Source: Membranipora membranacea
Taxonomy: Eukaryota; Bryozoa; Gymnolaemata; Cheilostomatida; Membraniporidae
Direction: 5' to 3'
Length of the DNA: 64,000 bases
Assembly (NCBI GenBank): GCA_914767715.1
Contig: OU612065.1
Span: forward strand, 10,728,001 to 10,792,000
Made by a program: the position numbers and the translations under genes. Of the stretch, positions 25,201-40,200 are shown piece by piece; position 1 is the first letter of the stretch; the number at the start of each line of letters is the position of its first letter. Under the pieces are notes generated by a model. It worked only from the letters and a program-made list of their open reading frames with translations. It did no database searches and was not told the DNA's origin.

Positions 25201-28200
25201 TTCTTTTTTCTGTATATACACAGCAGGCTGATAGAAACACATTCTCGTTTGTCTGCTAACCAAACTCATATATAGAATCTAGTGCAACAAACCAACCGGT
25301 ATATATATAGTTCCATACATGTTACATTTTTATTGTCAGGCAAATTTTGGTGAATCGACAAGTTTCCGGACTTGTGTGAGTGTCACCCATACATCCAGAG
25401 CTTGTGGACACAGATTCAGAACTAACTCAGCAGCCTCCCACCCAGTATTACCTCTACTTATCACTACATCTCATCACAATCTGCCTACCAAGTCACCAAA
25501 GATGGTAAGCTGTCATTTTGAAACTTTGAATATCACGAGTGCATTCAAAACAATGTTTTCAGCCTAGTAGCATCCTTATTATTTCTGCTCGTATCTGAAT
25601 GAAGCATGCTGATTTTACTTACCGTTTTGTCGATTTTGTTTGTAGTATAATGAGTATGACATACTTGAAGAGGTGATTAAATACTGCTCAGTTATGGATG
25701 AGTTCACTATTTTCACCGCTGACACAAACATAGATCTATTAGTACACCAACTTGTTTTTCGATAGGCCACATAGAGAAAACATTAAAAAACTTAGAGTGT
25801 AGATCAAATGCATGTGCTCACACAGTTTGTCTAGATTCAGTTGGTATTGGAAAGCCACTCACTTAATCTTCAAACCTGTTACAAGGCCATCCACTTACCA
25901 CTTTTACAACTGGACTCACACAAGTTACACAAATTTCTGGCGCATGTCCTAAATTAGTTTGCTTTCAGTGTTTTTAAGGAGTATCTTTCTTGGTTTGTTG
26001 GCGTGAGATATAATTTTGACAACACTTCGCTCATATCTTTCATAGGATGAGGAAGAGACAAAGCCTAGAGAATTTGACCCTGCTGTCGGACTATCTAGTG
26101 AGCTCATCCTATGGAGAGTAGACTCTATAGGCCCGCTGTCTTTAGCTGGTGGAGTCACAGAACTGGCAAAGATAAACTCTCCAAACATCGCAGCATTTGA
26201 TAATGTTGCCTGGCTACCCACATTACTTCCTAGGTACTGTCAGCCTTGTGACTTTATATGAAGCCGGTTTGGACCTTTCTGAACGATATACAGGCCATAT
26301 ATGTCTCTTACAGAGGATGATGTGTCATATCACTAAGCCAGCTTTTTAAACACACCAACAATATGCAACAAGTTATAGCAAATTATAACATCTGGATATT
26401 TTCTTCTTCATAATAGTTATTAGATGGCGATAAGTTGAGGATTATCAGTTTGACTTCCTTACATAACACATTACTTTTTCTTGTTTATATAGTTCAGCGC
26501 TGGGCTCGACCTGTAACTCCTCTAGCTCACTGTTTGTGGCTTCAGACGGAGTAAACATGAGATTATATCAGGCTGTTATAGACGCCAGGGGACTGCTCTC
26601 TACAGACGGAGCTCACAGAAGTCACCACAAGGTTTGTCTCATCACAGTGATCCAATTCAGTCGTTAAATGATTACGACAGTCAATAAAATGTGTTAAAAG
26701 AAAAGAAAAAAGAATTGTATTATGCAATAAAGCAGCGAACGTGTACACTGTGACTTGATGATAGTAAGTTATAATTGATCATAGCGTGTTGACATGCTGG
26801 ATGGTTACTCTGGTGATATTTACTTCCTCATATATAACAGGGTATGATGAGTCCAGTCAGCAGTAACAGCTCATTTAACATGCTCGGCTCCAATCAGCAG
26901 ACAGCAGGTTATAATATAGTGAGTGAGCAGTCTACATCCAGACCTGGATGTATTATTGAGCTGGATGCTCTCAAGGCAGCCACTCATGTAAGTTGGTTTT
27001 ACCTTCAATATTTCCAGCCTAGAATATTGACTTGATAATGGTTGTCCATTGCGGTAACTTACAGGATTACTGAAGGCATGCATTGAATAATTGTAAAAAT
27101 TAGTATGTAGGATAGCTTATAACCTTGTATACTGTGCGATTTTTTAGCTAGCAGAACTCACTGAATTTTTTTGCTTCCCCGCGGTTTGTTTTTCTTGCGT
27201 TTTATAAGTTTTCACTTTATCCAGAATAAGATGAGGAAGAACCGACAGATTCAGGTAACTAATTAGATGAACTAATAAACTACATCCCTGCGCTGTCGGA
27301 CGGGAAGAATGAGCTTTAGGTGTCTTGGGCCATGTAATATATGCGCTGTTTGCTCTGTTTTAGTTCTTTGAAAGACATTCTGCGATCCATAATTTTTTCC
27401 TCATTACCAACTCCACACTGTTGTCTTTTGCTGTTAGGACAAGTCTTGTTCAACAACAGTCATAGTACTTGATATTCGACTGCTACACTTTCGGCCCCTG
27501 GCAGCAACGACCAACAGTACATATGTCTGTATAGTTAATTCTCAATATATTTCCTAATGAACACACACACACACTGATGAAGGAGTTTTGCGTTAGCGTT
27601 ATATCACTCCTTAGCCTAACCCACTGTAAAATATGATATTCATAACTGTTCAATATCTCACTTTTCACATTTTAATAGGTTTTCCCGTCTGATCTCTGGT
27701 TATGCACAACTACTTTATATACTCTGACCTAAATCTACTCCATAATTTGTATTAAAACAGGATGTTTATATTTGACAGGACTGGACGAGTACACAGTTAT
27801 TACATGTATATCAGGGTCAGCTAGTCACAGGTACAGACGTAGATGCTGCCAGAGACGCAGCGTTTATTGACCTCAGGAATCAGGAATCCTTCGCTGAGAC
27901 GTTTTATCTTGTAGTATTAGAAAAGTCAGCAGACCAGCACTCCTATCTACACATGTGGGAGATCATCGTCTCATCCCTACATGATGAAGGTATGTGAATA
28001 CTCATGATAATTAGTATTGAAGAGGTATACACCCGAGGGTGCTGGGGGATGGAACAATCAACCTTGAAAACTCCCGCAATGGGATTCGAACACACAACTC
28101 CTGCGGCATCAGTCGCCTGGCAGTGAATAGCAAGCAACCTAACCGATTGCGCCATCTCACCATCCGTATTTGTATCATGTGCAATGACTTAATTATACCA

Positions 28201-31200
28201 AAATTGGTCCAGTTTGCCTGCATTTAGAATCGGTTCCCCCTGAGAGTGGAAGGGGAGCAAACTCTAATGCAGGCTAACTGGATCAAACCTATCTAAGTTT
28301 TAAAAAAAGCTCTACCAAGACCATCCATAGAGGCTTATATCTTACAACTTGTTGTAAAATAAACTCTTTTATTTACCGCATAACCTAGAATTTTTTATGC
28401 CGCCTTTAGCTGCCTTGTAATACACAATCTGTTCTATTTACAGAGATGTCTGCTTCAGCCACCACTCTGGATGGTAATGTGAAGGTTGAAGTGACAGATG
28501 CTGACGAGGACAGCGATACCTCATCTGAACCTGTATTTGATCACAAGGCTGCAGGTCCACAGTTCAAAGTTCACTCTAGCAAGGTAGGGGCTCCCTGCAC
28601 ACGATGCTGTCTTCTGAGAGAATAGAGCAATCTTCAATTTTAAAACTCTAATCGTCAGAATAAATTCTTCAAAACAACCGGAAATAACAGTCCTTCATTG
28701 TCAATATTAGACCTAGGAATAATAGTCCTTCATTGTCCATATTAGACATAGGAATAACAGTCCTTCATTGTCCATATTAGTCAGCAGGGAGATTCTCCCT
28801 GCTGTCAGTTATCTGTTGTTACATAAGTTGAGAGCAGGTAACTTGAATAATAGCGGCTAAATAAGACATTTCTGAATCTCATCCAAATTCACTCAGTGCG
28901 GCCATAGCTGTATAACCTGATATTTCGGCAAACAGATAGCATATGTGTTCCCTAGTAGATGATAACGCTTTGCGGAAATTAAGGGCTTATCCCACAATAG
29001 GCCTATGTAAATATAAGCACACAGAATATTGTATTGCTGACTTTTGTTTATTGTTGTATTTCAGGTTTATGGCCATAAGCTGAGCCTACCAGAAGGTGTA
29101 CAGGTACTTCATGCTACTGCAGCAGCCGGTCACCTCAGCAGCTCGACTATATATCCCGCTTGTTTGGCACCTTATCTCTTTGCTACAGCTTGTAGTGATG
29201 GATTTACCAGATTCTGGCAGTGTAAGCCTAATGGCACCACGTTTAGCTGGTCAGAGTGGAAGATGGCGGGGGAGGACAGCAGCTCGCTATCCGTTCCAGG
29301 TAGGTGGTATATTAGTATGATTCTCAGGGCTATTACAGCACCATTCTAAAACTTAGGCAAGGATACTAAATAATCATCATTGACTTGTAAATATTGTTAA
29401 TCTGTTATTTGGTCGATGGCTGGATTAGCAATAATTCATGTATGATATACTGTCCAGATGTTGAAAGGACTGATTGCTGAGTCCAACATAACTGAAGTGA
29501 GAAAAACTCTCAAAAAGTAAGAAGTTTTTAAATTTAGAAATAACATGCTCATGCCCTATACACCTGGTTAGCCCTGGTTTGAGGTGGGATCCATGTTGAT
29601 CTCAATGGTTACGAACAAACTCAATAAAACCTTTTGATATTGGTTTCTAGGTCGACCAATCACAGTGAGCTGTGCATACACTGGGAGGATAGCTATAGCT
29701 TATAGGCTGGGAGCAGTGATGGCTGCTAAAGACAATCCTAGTAATAAATATGTCAACCTGTATGTCAGCATATATGAATGTGAATCAACAGGTAAGGCTG
29801 TATTATATGCTTTATAATCCTGAAACCTTCCCTTATAACCGTATGTGCCTCATCCGCTGTGTGCCTGATATGGAACGCTGTGTAAGTTAGGAATGGGACA
29901 ATATACACCCAGAGGTTCTGTGTGCTGGATCAATCAATCATGACTCCTGCAGCACTCGTCGTCTGGCAGTGAATGGCAAGCGCACTAAGTGTTAACTCTC
30001 TATCCGATGGGGCAATCGGTTAGTGCGATTGCTACCCAAGTAAGGAATTATCAATATGGAATAATCACCTAACAGAAGTGCATATATATTACAGAGGTAT
30101 ACTCCTAAATTTTGTAACTTGCTTATGACTTTGTTCTATGACTGTGACTGAGACTCTAACTGTAAATATGACTGTGACTGTGACTGAGACTCTAACTGTA
30201 CTATGACTGTGACTGAGACTCTAACTGTACTGTGACTGTGACTGAGACTCTAATTGTATCAATGACTGTGACTGAGACTCTAACTGTATCAATGACCGGG
30301 AGTGAATATATAGATTTTTTTGACGAAATGATAACGGTTGATCTCGCTGTCTGCTACTGGTTAAACTGCTGAATATCGGAATAGCTGATAAAACTGTCAA
30401 ATGGATTTTTTCATGGCTCCAGAGCCGCCTTCTCTCAGTTTGTGTCAATAATGTCAAATCGGCCACCAGACATGTGACCTCAGGAGTGCCCCAAGGCAGT
30501 GTATTAGGACCATTGTTATTTAATGTGTACATAAATGACATGCACTCTGCGGTAGCCAACAGCATGCTCAAACTATATGCAGATGATTCCTTGTTGTACA
30601 AAACCAATCACAACACCTGCTGATTCTAGTTTATTTCAGAATGACCTAGACCATCTTATAACTTGGGCAGACAGTTCTCAGATGAAGTTCAATATAAAAA
30701 AATGTGAGCATATGACAATTCAACGCTCCACTGTAAATCCTCTAGTGTCACAATACAGCATGACTAATGACCCCTTACAATGTGTTGACAAAGTACTATA
30801 CCTTGGTGTCACGATTGACAATAAACTGTCATTCGATCAACATATAATAAACATTTGCTCAAAAGCTAATAAATCATTACACATGCTGATGCGCTGTCTA
30901 TAAACCTAAAAGGCTAACAGTAAAACCAGAGCCAAAGCTTATAAAACAGTCTGTCACCCTATACTAGAATTTGCGACCCACACCTGGTCTCCATTTAAAT
31001 TGAAAAACATCAATATCATAGAAGGTATAAATAGAAAGGCCTTCAGGTGGACACACTGTAAGAGAAAACGAGACCAAATTACTGAGCTCATGACACAATT
31101 TAATTGGGACACCCTTGCACAAAGACGTGTTAATGCAGACCAAAAAATGTACTTTTGTATGCTTTCTGGTAGTGCCGCTATAGACCAAGATCGGTTCTCC

Positions 31201-34200
31201 CTTTATTTTGCCGAGTCTCACAATACCAGACACGGTGCTATTAAGGGCAATATCAACACCAAAACTGCCAAACATTCATATAAACATCGAATCCATAAAC
31301 TTCTCTAATGATTCTAGCTGCTTTGCCTAACTGATTATAAGCACTTATCACTGACTCTGCTTCATAGCATCTGAAGCTGTGCTGTGTATATTTATTTATT
31401 TATTTTTTTTTCTCTTGGCAGTAGCTAGCTATTGAGCTTTGAATCAAAGCATAATTAACTATGTTCTTATCTCGTAGACAAACTGGTTTTCTTCCTTGCT
31501 ACTGATAATTTAAACAATTGTTCATACACGACTGCATCTCGATAAAGGAGCCAAAGCGCCCGAGTGAGATTAATTAGATGAGAGATGAGAGAATGACTGT
31601 GACTGAGACTCTAACTGTATCAATGACTGTGTTCACTTGTAGGAGGTTGCGGTTGGGTGCAGGAAGATGTCATCGAACTGAAGAATATATTCATACCTGA
31701 TCCTAAAGCAGAGATAGACATGTCATGTATACTCGGTAATGAGAGGAAGATCAGCCATGTTATCTCATCAGAGAACTTCTTTAAGGTATACTATCATTGC
31801 TTGTTGTCATCTTGTGTGAGTTTTTCTTTTCTTATCTTCATCCCGTGTTGTAAGTTTAACATTCAAAACTCTCTCTAGACAGACTTTGCTCAGACCTTTT
31901 TACACACTCCATCAAATTGGTACATTTATACCCTATCCCAAGAGTGTGGTGATTTTTTGAGGTAGATGTAAATGCACTCAATTTATAAAAAAACACAAGG
32001 ATGACTTCTTCTGTAGAGATATTTTTACATATATTTTTCATATTATGTGTTTGTGATTCCCTAAAGCACGGACAGCAACAGCAGGTAACTCAACATTAAC
32101 TCACTGGCTTTCATTTCCATGTTCATAGTTCATACATGTATATTGCCACACTACTGTGTTAGTCCTATTCTTGTTCGACTATGATATGTACAACACTTGG
32201 TCTATGCCAAATCTGGTGACTTGCATAACTTTCTGAACTGAAGTCTTGTCTGACACATTGCAAGGCTGCTGACCTATACTGATTCCTCTGGCTATCTCAT
32301 TACAATCTATGATTTGCTTCTTGATGATACGATGAAGGTCGACAGAAGGCTGGTTCCTTGATGTGAAAGTATCATCCTCCTCCCTAACCCTTCCTCTGAC
32401 TGCCTCTTCCTATCCAATTCTTAATTATCCACAATATAAGCTGATTGAAGGATGTCTGTTTGCTTGTTATCACATCGGTCAGGTTTTCAGGGTAGAAATA
32501 TTCACTCGATCGTTTTAAATTCAGCCAAGTAAATGTTTTTTTCCTGCATCCATTAGATTTGAGAGCTGTTGTCCACTTGATGAATGTTTTCTATCCTTTC
32601 AAAGATATTGTGACTAGCATAGTTTCTGTCACCAGCATCAATGAGTACATGATGTTACAGTCAGTACAATTATCAGTCTTTTCTACAGAATTAAATTTTG
32701 ACTGATTCGCGTATTCACTCAATATAATAATTTGGAATTTTGGCTTCTTGGAAATCATTATTATGGTTGATCATCGACAAAATACAGAAAGTTGAATAAA
32801 AAAGGATGCTTTCTTAGCAAATATTCCAATTACCGAAATTACAAAAATTATTTTCTAACTTATATTTTCTTCCTTCAGAAAAGTAGGCCTTCGAAAGTTG
32901 TGTGTGGGGTGGTGTTTCCAGCACACATATATTATTGGAATACTTGTATCCTAAAAATCTGTTAGTCGCGGTAAAACATTTCATGGAAACTATGACTTTA
33001 TTATTATGATGATAAAATGAGAGTTTATTGTTTAGCCAGCTGGTAGGTGAGTGTATATCTATGACTATATAACTTTTGGGTTTTGTTATTTAGATGCAGC
33101 TGGGATCCCATCATCCTCAAGGTTATGGGCATTCTCCACATGTCCCCTCTCCCTTGTCATCTTCTATTAGCCCAAGCTCCAGCTTTGCTAAGCTGCCACA
33201 TGTGCCCAGCATTCCTAGCCTGAGTACCATACAGAGGTAAGTAGGTGGTGATGTGTCTTGGCTCCTGGTATGTGTGAACTATTATAAGCTGTCAAACTTG
33301 AGTGAATACAATATGGAGCAAATGGCTTCCTTTTTTTGTGTAATGAGGTAGATATTGCTACAGCATGAGCTTTTTCTCCAAATACCCTGGACAATCCAAT
33401 CCTTGGTGGTGAAACTTTTCAAGCTTTTGTTAAGATCCTTATAATGCCATGTTATCCGCTAGTTTTTGACCAATTACTGGTTGCACTCCTGATCTCAAGG
33501 CTCAAGGCAGAAAAGAAGCGCAACAAACAGGTTTATGGTCACAAATTAGTTATCCGCTTGCTATGAGAGCTAATAACCAATGGTTTCTTTGCAGTGCTAT
33601 TAAGAACAATGCAGTGCTTCAACGGTTTGTGCATAATATAATGCGGTGGTAGCTGGCTACATTTGATATAACTTTCTCGTTCCATGTTTTTGATGACTTG
33701 ATCTACAAAACTTATCTTGATTTTCATTTGCTTCAAGTTTTGTGTTGATATCTTGATTGCCAAATGAAGCCACAGTTGATCGGAACAAGAGACAGCACCA
33801 TTGCAATAATACCTCTCAGCCAAACAATGTGTTATGCTTCTAACGAAACACACTGATATAGGTCTGTCCTCGCAGGTGTTTTTGGTGGTATATAGTTTTG
33901 TGTTGCATGGAAAGTGGTACAAACTACTGACAGCGATCAAGGCAGCATGGAATGTGAGATTAACACCAGTCACATCGCCCCCTACTATAAACTACTCACA
34001 ATACTACAACCTCACAGTCAGGACAGCTGAGACGATTTGCTTTATTCGCTAGAATTTCACGGCATTACAATTATAGCAGTAAGGTGGTTAAAGATTATCA
34101 ACACTTGTTTTTCACATCTTTTTCCCCAGATCCGTAGTTTTGTGTGAATTTTGTAGCGTGAAAAAGTGTATAGCTCAGACCGGTAATAAGACCGGAGTAT

Positions 34201-37200
34201 TACAGCAGAAACATCTGGTGCAGTTAGACTGGGCTCCTACAGAAGATGGGGGACATGTCATGACTGTCGCTGTCGGCTCTAAGATCCTCTTCTACTCGCC
34301 TGTCAGCAACGAGATAGCTGATAATGCTGAGCTGCTTGGCACTGCAGGTCTGGTTTGCTTCTGACTCACTTAATGCTGGAATGACTGAAATTTGAATGAG
34401 TCTGCTCTCATATTGGATTAAATAGTATAATGGGACAGGCTGTGCAAGCAACCTTCCGCAAACAAAATGTAGTAATTGTCCTTAGTAGTCATTGTTAATA
34501 TCTTATGTTAGATATAACATGCATTACTCAATTACCATTTTTATTTTAAAAGAAATTCTTTTTATCTTTTATTTCTGTACAAAATTCCCTGGACTTACTA
34601 ATACTACCAGAATAAATATGTAATATATACATTATGTTAGCAGATGCTCCCAGTAGCGGACATCCAGCCCGGCCTGTACTACAGAAGTCACTGTCATTAT
34701 CTAACACTGGATCTAAAGCTCTCTCACTAAAGTGGTTACGACTTCGTAGCCTGGAACTCTCTACAGCTGATGGCTTACCACCCCTACCTATGCATGTATC
34801 CTGGGCTAAAGATGGTGTACTCATTGTGGGTAAGCTGTTCCACTCACTCCAATCAATATGTTATAATTTCTAGACACCAGTTGTAACCAGGGAGAATGGA
34901 AGCCTTTCATTCTTATAAATATTACCATTGTTCTAATCCACTTGTAATTGGAATAAACTACCCAGCACAATCTTTAGGGCCTCCCACACTCCATCTGACT
35001 AGAGATATCATTTCTCTCAGAGAGATCACCCATTGACGTATTGAGATTAATTATGAGGCTGTATATTTTAGGTATGGATAATGAGATGCATGTATACTCA
35101 CAATGGCACGGTCCCTCCTCATATAACGATGTATCAGGTGTGTGTCAGGCTTACAGCTCGCCTAGCTCTCATAACCTTAGGACAGTGGGTACTGTCGGTG
35201 CTGAGCTGTCCACTCCTGCTGGTGGCAAAATGAGCACTCTACGTATCAGTCAATCAGTAAGTGAACTTACTATTACACTCGATATAAAACAGCCTATCTT
35301 ATATTCCAAAAGTATTTCCTCAACATACTAAAGCTCATTTTTTGGACTGTGGATGATGGACTTATCTTAATTGTTACTCACCATACTCATTATCATGAAT
35401 ATATTAGTTCAGTCAAGTATCAGTGTAGCCAGTGTCTGACTGTCCTGGCTGGCTGCTCTGTGCTCGGATCATTCATGAATTGTTCTACGGGTGAAATTGA
35501 GCTGCCTTGACTGAGGGAAGGTATTTTTTGTAACCTAAGATGATGATAGCAATAAGTGATAGTTTATTGAGATACGTATGTGCTGGAGTGGAATCTTATA
35601 ACCAATCACTACAACACTTTACGACATTATTAGGTACCACATCTACACCGTATGATGTCATCTAAGCTGATCGATAAGAGAGACAGGAAAGATCAGCTAA
35701 AGAGAAACTCTACAATGGCTAAACTGGATCAGGTTCCTCCTCTCACATCCATGTTAGAGGTATGAAACATGGGACTAAACCGTGGACTTGATAATTTTAA
35801 ACATTGACATTCCACTAAGTGTTGAGGCTGAGGGACATCATGCACATTATTCATATTATGGTCTGTGTTTGGGCCTAATGTACACTATTATCAAGCCCAG
35901 TTCCTAATCAATGCTCTATGATGCCATTACGATGAAAAGAGCTTTTCTGTGATGTGCCTCATATCAATCTCATGTGCGCTACATATGGCAGACCGTTGTA
36001 TGGCAACGGTTAGATATTTTGATGTAAGATTCACACTATGATCTCACGAGATCTCGTCTTTCCGGTTACCCTCAGCTGTTTGTGATATATTGAGACATAT
36101 ATGAGAAAGATGGATCATCGTTTGATGAATTTGTATTTACAGCAAGCTGCTGGAATGGTATGTTAGTAACTGTATAGGTTGACTGTTTGCCAAATTATTT
36201 CCAATGAACTTTACCATAGCCACTCTGAACGCCATGGTTTCCTACATGATTTAGAAAATGATCGCCTGCAGGCTACAAAAGAAAGTTCTGTAACATTGGT
36301 TTCTAATCAACCCGCTTAATCATTTCACACCCATCATAGACGCTAGATAATTTGTACAGATCGTTTTTTGGATTTGATGTTAATGGCCAGCCATGGATAT
36401 ATGGACAGTAATATTATCAGTGCTACTGTTGTAAAATGTACCTGCCATACCAACAGCTCATACCTCATACATCTCTTTCTTGTATAGGACAATAAGATTT
36501 GAATTATGAACTATATATAATAAGCTCTAACTATTCCTATACTAACCAGGTGAATGGGATAAGTTATAATAACCCTTGATCCCATGTTCAGCTGATTGTG
36601 GGTCCATCTTTCTCAAGAGATGGAGCTAATATAAATGTCTATGATGCCGAATCAAACCTGAGTGATGGGGTTAAGCTGATTGCTTCATACGGAAGCCTTC
36701 CTTCGTCCAAGTTTTTAAACATTGTAATTTTATTATATATGTGATGGTTTTTTTATTTTAAGGATTGCGGACTGTTTGAAGCTGTGCAAATAACAAACCC
36801 TGTACTACCACAGTATCACCCTAAGCAACTTCTAGAGCTCCTCAACTTTGGCAAGGTAAACTCTATGTTTGTTTAAATCAGGTAATTAACTGGTTTTCTG
36901 TATTCAGGTGATTAGCTCAGATTAATTTATGTACTTTTGTATTCTAGGACAGTGTAAATAATCCACGCATTGACTTTACTGGTTGTTTATACGTCACAAT
37001 ATCATCAGTGCTCGCATTTGTTTAGGTGAAGAGAGTAAAGGCCATTTTAGCTCATCTTCTACACTGTATAACAGAGGATATGCACACTGGAGGAGATGAT
37101 GAGACACCTCACTTCAGACCTCGAGCCATGTCAGTACACCAAGTCGCTCAAAACAGAGGAAAGGTCCAAGTCTCCGAAGAGGTACGTCAACAATAGCCAT

Positions 37201-40200
37201 TTGGGCTGCTAACTTTGCATCAACATTATCATACTATGGTTCTAAATCCTCCCGGGTATATTTGTATATATCAGTTCTTGGGCTTGCCAAAAAACTCTTT
37301 TACCGAAGTAATACATGCCATTGTAACACCCTTGTAGAACAGAAGGATGACTCATTAATTCACCTTATCATTCCTACAGAGCAGACACTACAAGTCGTCC
37401 CTCACAAATCATGTGACTGCTTTGACTGCCGTACTGACAGTTTGTTGTTTGATTGTAGACATCAAGCTTTATAGACATAAGCTCCATACCTCCGCTGCCT
37501 CTTTACTGCTTACTGGCAGCAGATAATGATCAGCCAATAAGCATGACTGCAGAGCCAGCAGTATCCGCCGGTGAGATAACTCTATCGGTTACAAGAATAG
37601 AATTACCATAGTTCATGTAGCATTGCGGGAATTGGTGTCAGCGAGGGGTTTTACTATAAACTTGATAACAATTAAATTGTTACACCTTATTTAGTCATTC
37701 TTCTCCTCACAAGCTAAACCTAAGCCAACCGTTGTCACATTGTATTAGGATGTACTTATCCTTGTCATGCTGCTATGTGACATGGCTAGGATTTACCTGT
37801 CTGTGCAATGACTGTATTTTACTCATGTATAGATAAGAAGGCAGGATACAATGAGCTCTTCTCAGACGGCTATAATCCTAATCACGACGACCTTGACCTT
37901 GAGCTCCACCTCTCTGATGATGACGACGATGATGATGAATTAGATGGTGAGATGAGAAGCAGGAAAAAAAATAAGCGTAAAGATTCAACTAATACAGCTG
38001 CTAGATCTAAGTAAGTTGAACATCTTTGTCAATTTGTCCGCAGTCCCATCATCAGCACTCAGATAAAACTAGATAAGTAATTAGTCTAAAAGCTACTTGG
38101 CGCGGCCGAGTATCCACTCATACTTGCGCTACCTGGAAGAATTGTTTGAACCAATTTATCACAAATATACGTTGTGTTTTTCATATTTTAATTCTTTTCT
38201 GCAGATTTGGATTCGGTCACAAGGAGTCTGAGACATTCTCCGACGCCCTGACACATGTTCGCCTGCCTGGACTCAATAACTTAGATCAGATGTATTTGAT
38301 GGCCCTGGCTAATACCGTAGCTAATACCCAGACGGACTTCTCGGATAAGTTTACTGATGTCAAGCAAACTACCTCAGGTATGACGTGTGCGAGAAAAGGC
38401 GCAGTGGGTAAATTTGAAAGTGTTCAACTCACACTATCTTGGGAGATTTCGTTAAAAATGAGGCAATATTATTTGAAATAGAAGTCTTGAAATCTTGAAA
38501 CGTATTCACCACGAAATAATTCCTACAATTATTGTCCATGATTCACTTCCCTAGTGTCTAACCTAGAGTATGTTTCGAATAGTTTTGCCAAATAGAGAAA
38601 GCAAGAAACCATCAGATGAACACGGTAACCGTCTCGGACCATTCGTTTTGTTTTGTATTTGTTGTCAGTTTATAGTTTTGCATTCTTCCTCAAAAACTGG
38701 CATTCCCGGGATCTTGAGAGTGTTGTTTGCTGACCGCTCCAAAGACCAATGTTATGAGATATTGTCTGGGTACTTAATATGCTACTTAATATGATCGCTG
38801 CTTATCTCTGCAGTAGATGTCTTATCTTCGGAGCTCATCGTGTTTTTGCCTGACCAATCAGTATTGATTTAACTGATATGATTGTTGCCGTTGTGATGAC
38901 TCTTTCTATAAAGCTTAATGTGGATCTTTGTGATGTATGTTTGATTAAATTTAATATATTGGTGTACAAGATTACAGTCTCTCTCTGAATCGATAAAGCA
39001 AAAATAGCCGAGAATCCAATATTTGCTCAATTGGTTGTAAATTGAAGATTTTGTTTGGTGTCCTGCGTCAAAAGAAAACCAGCCCACAGATGATGCTATT
39101 GTTGCTATTTTGATTGATGTAATTCCTCATAGATGAGTTTTTCTCACATTGATAAGGTGTTTGAGAATATAACATTGAGCTAACAGGGGAGGGTAGAACA
39201 GGGTTTTGTTACTACACATAACGCTAAAGTGTGTAAATAGTTATTAGGAATACAACAAAGTTGTATTTCTTTTGTTTTAGTAGGGTTTATTATTATTATT
39301 ATTTTTATTATTATTATTATTGCAACACTTTTTAGCCTTTTATAAGTCAAGAACTACCAGGCAGAATTGGATGGAACTTTGTCATAAGATAGTTCCATAT
39401 GTCCATATGAGAAATTGCGAAATGAAATTTTAAAATGTTATGTAATACTTGCTAATTACACTAATTAGTGAAGGAGGTTTTGCGTTTTTTAACGTTTTTA
39501 CCCAATTTCATTCTGTTATATGTCAAGAACTACTTGGCAGAATTCGATGATATATGGTCACAACATAGTCCCATATGTCAAGATGAGAAATTGCAAAACG
39601 AAATTTTGAAATGTTATGTAATATTTGCTAATTACACTAATTAGTGGAGGATGTTTTTTCGATTTTCTTTTGGTGATATCTTGAGAACAAATCATGCGAT
39701 TGAATTGAAACTTAGGATACAGAGGTAATGGCATATACCAAATCTATGACATTGTCAATTTTAATGTCACATGACCCGATATACAAAATGGCCGCCATAA
39801 ACAGTAAACTGCTGCCATTTGACAGTTCTTATCATGCAATTGAGTTAAAACTTGGGATATGGGGTTATGACATATATCGAATCTTATGATATCATCAATT
39901 TTAAGGTCACATGACCCGAAATCCAAAATGGCCGCCATCGACAGTAAACTGCTGCCGATTAACAGTTCTCATCATGCGATTGAGTTAAAACCTGGGATTT
40001 GGGGGTTTTGACCTGTACCGAATCTTATGACGTCATCAATTTCGATGTCACATGACCCGATATACAAAATGGCCGCCATAAACAGGAAGTGGCTGCCGAT
40101 TAACAGTTCTTATCATGCGATTGAGTTAAAGCTTGGGAGTTGGGGGTTATGACATATACCGAATCTTATGACATCATCGATTTTGATGTCACATGACCCG

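Noticed and set aside
30221-30607. 128-codon minus-strand open frame
   Set aside because: Antisense to the reverse transcriptase relic and the flanking minisatellite.
32879-32908. Another possible 30-nt microexon in DMXL intron 22
   Set aside because: Good acceptor (CTTCCTTCAG) but the donor GTGGTG is poor.
33539-33973. 144-codon minus-strand open frame
   Set aside because: Lies in a DMXL intron, shows no family motif and low-complexity composition; treated as chance.
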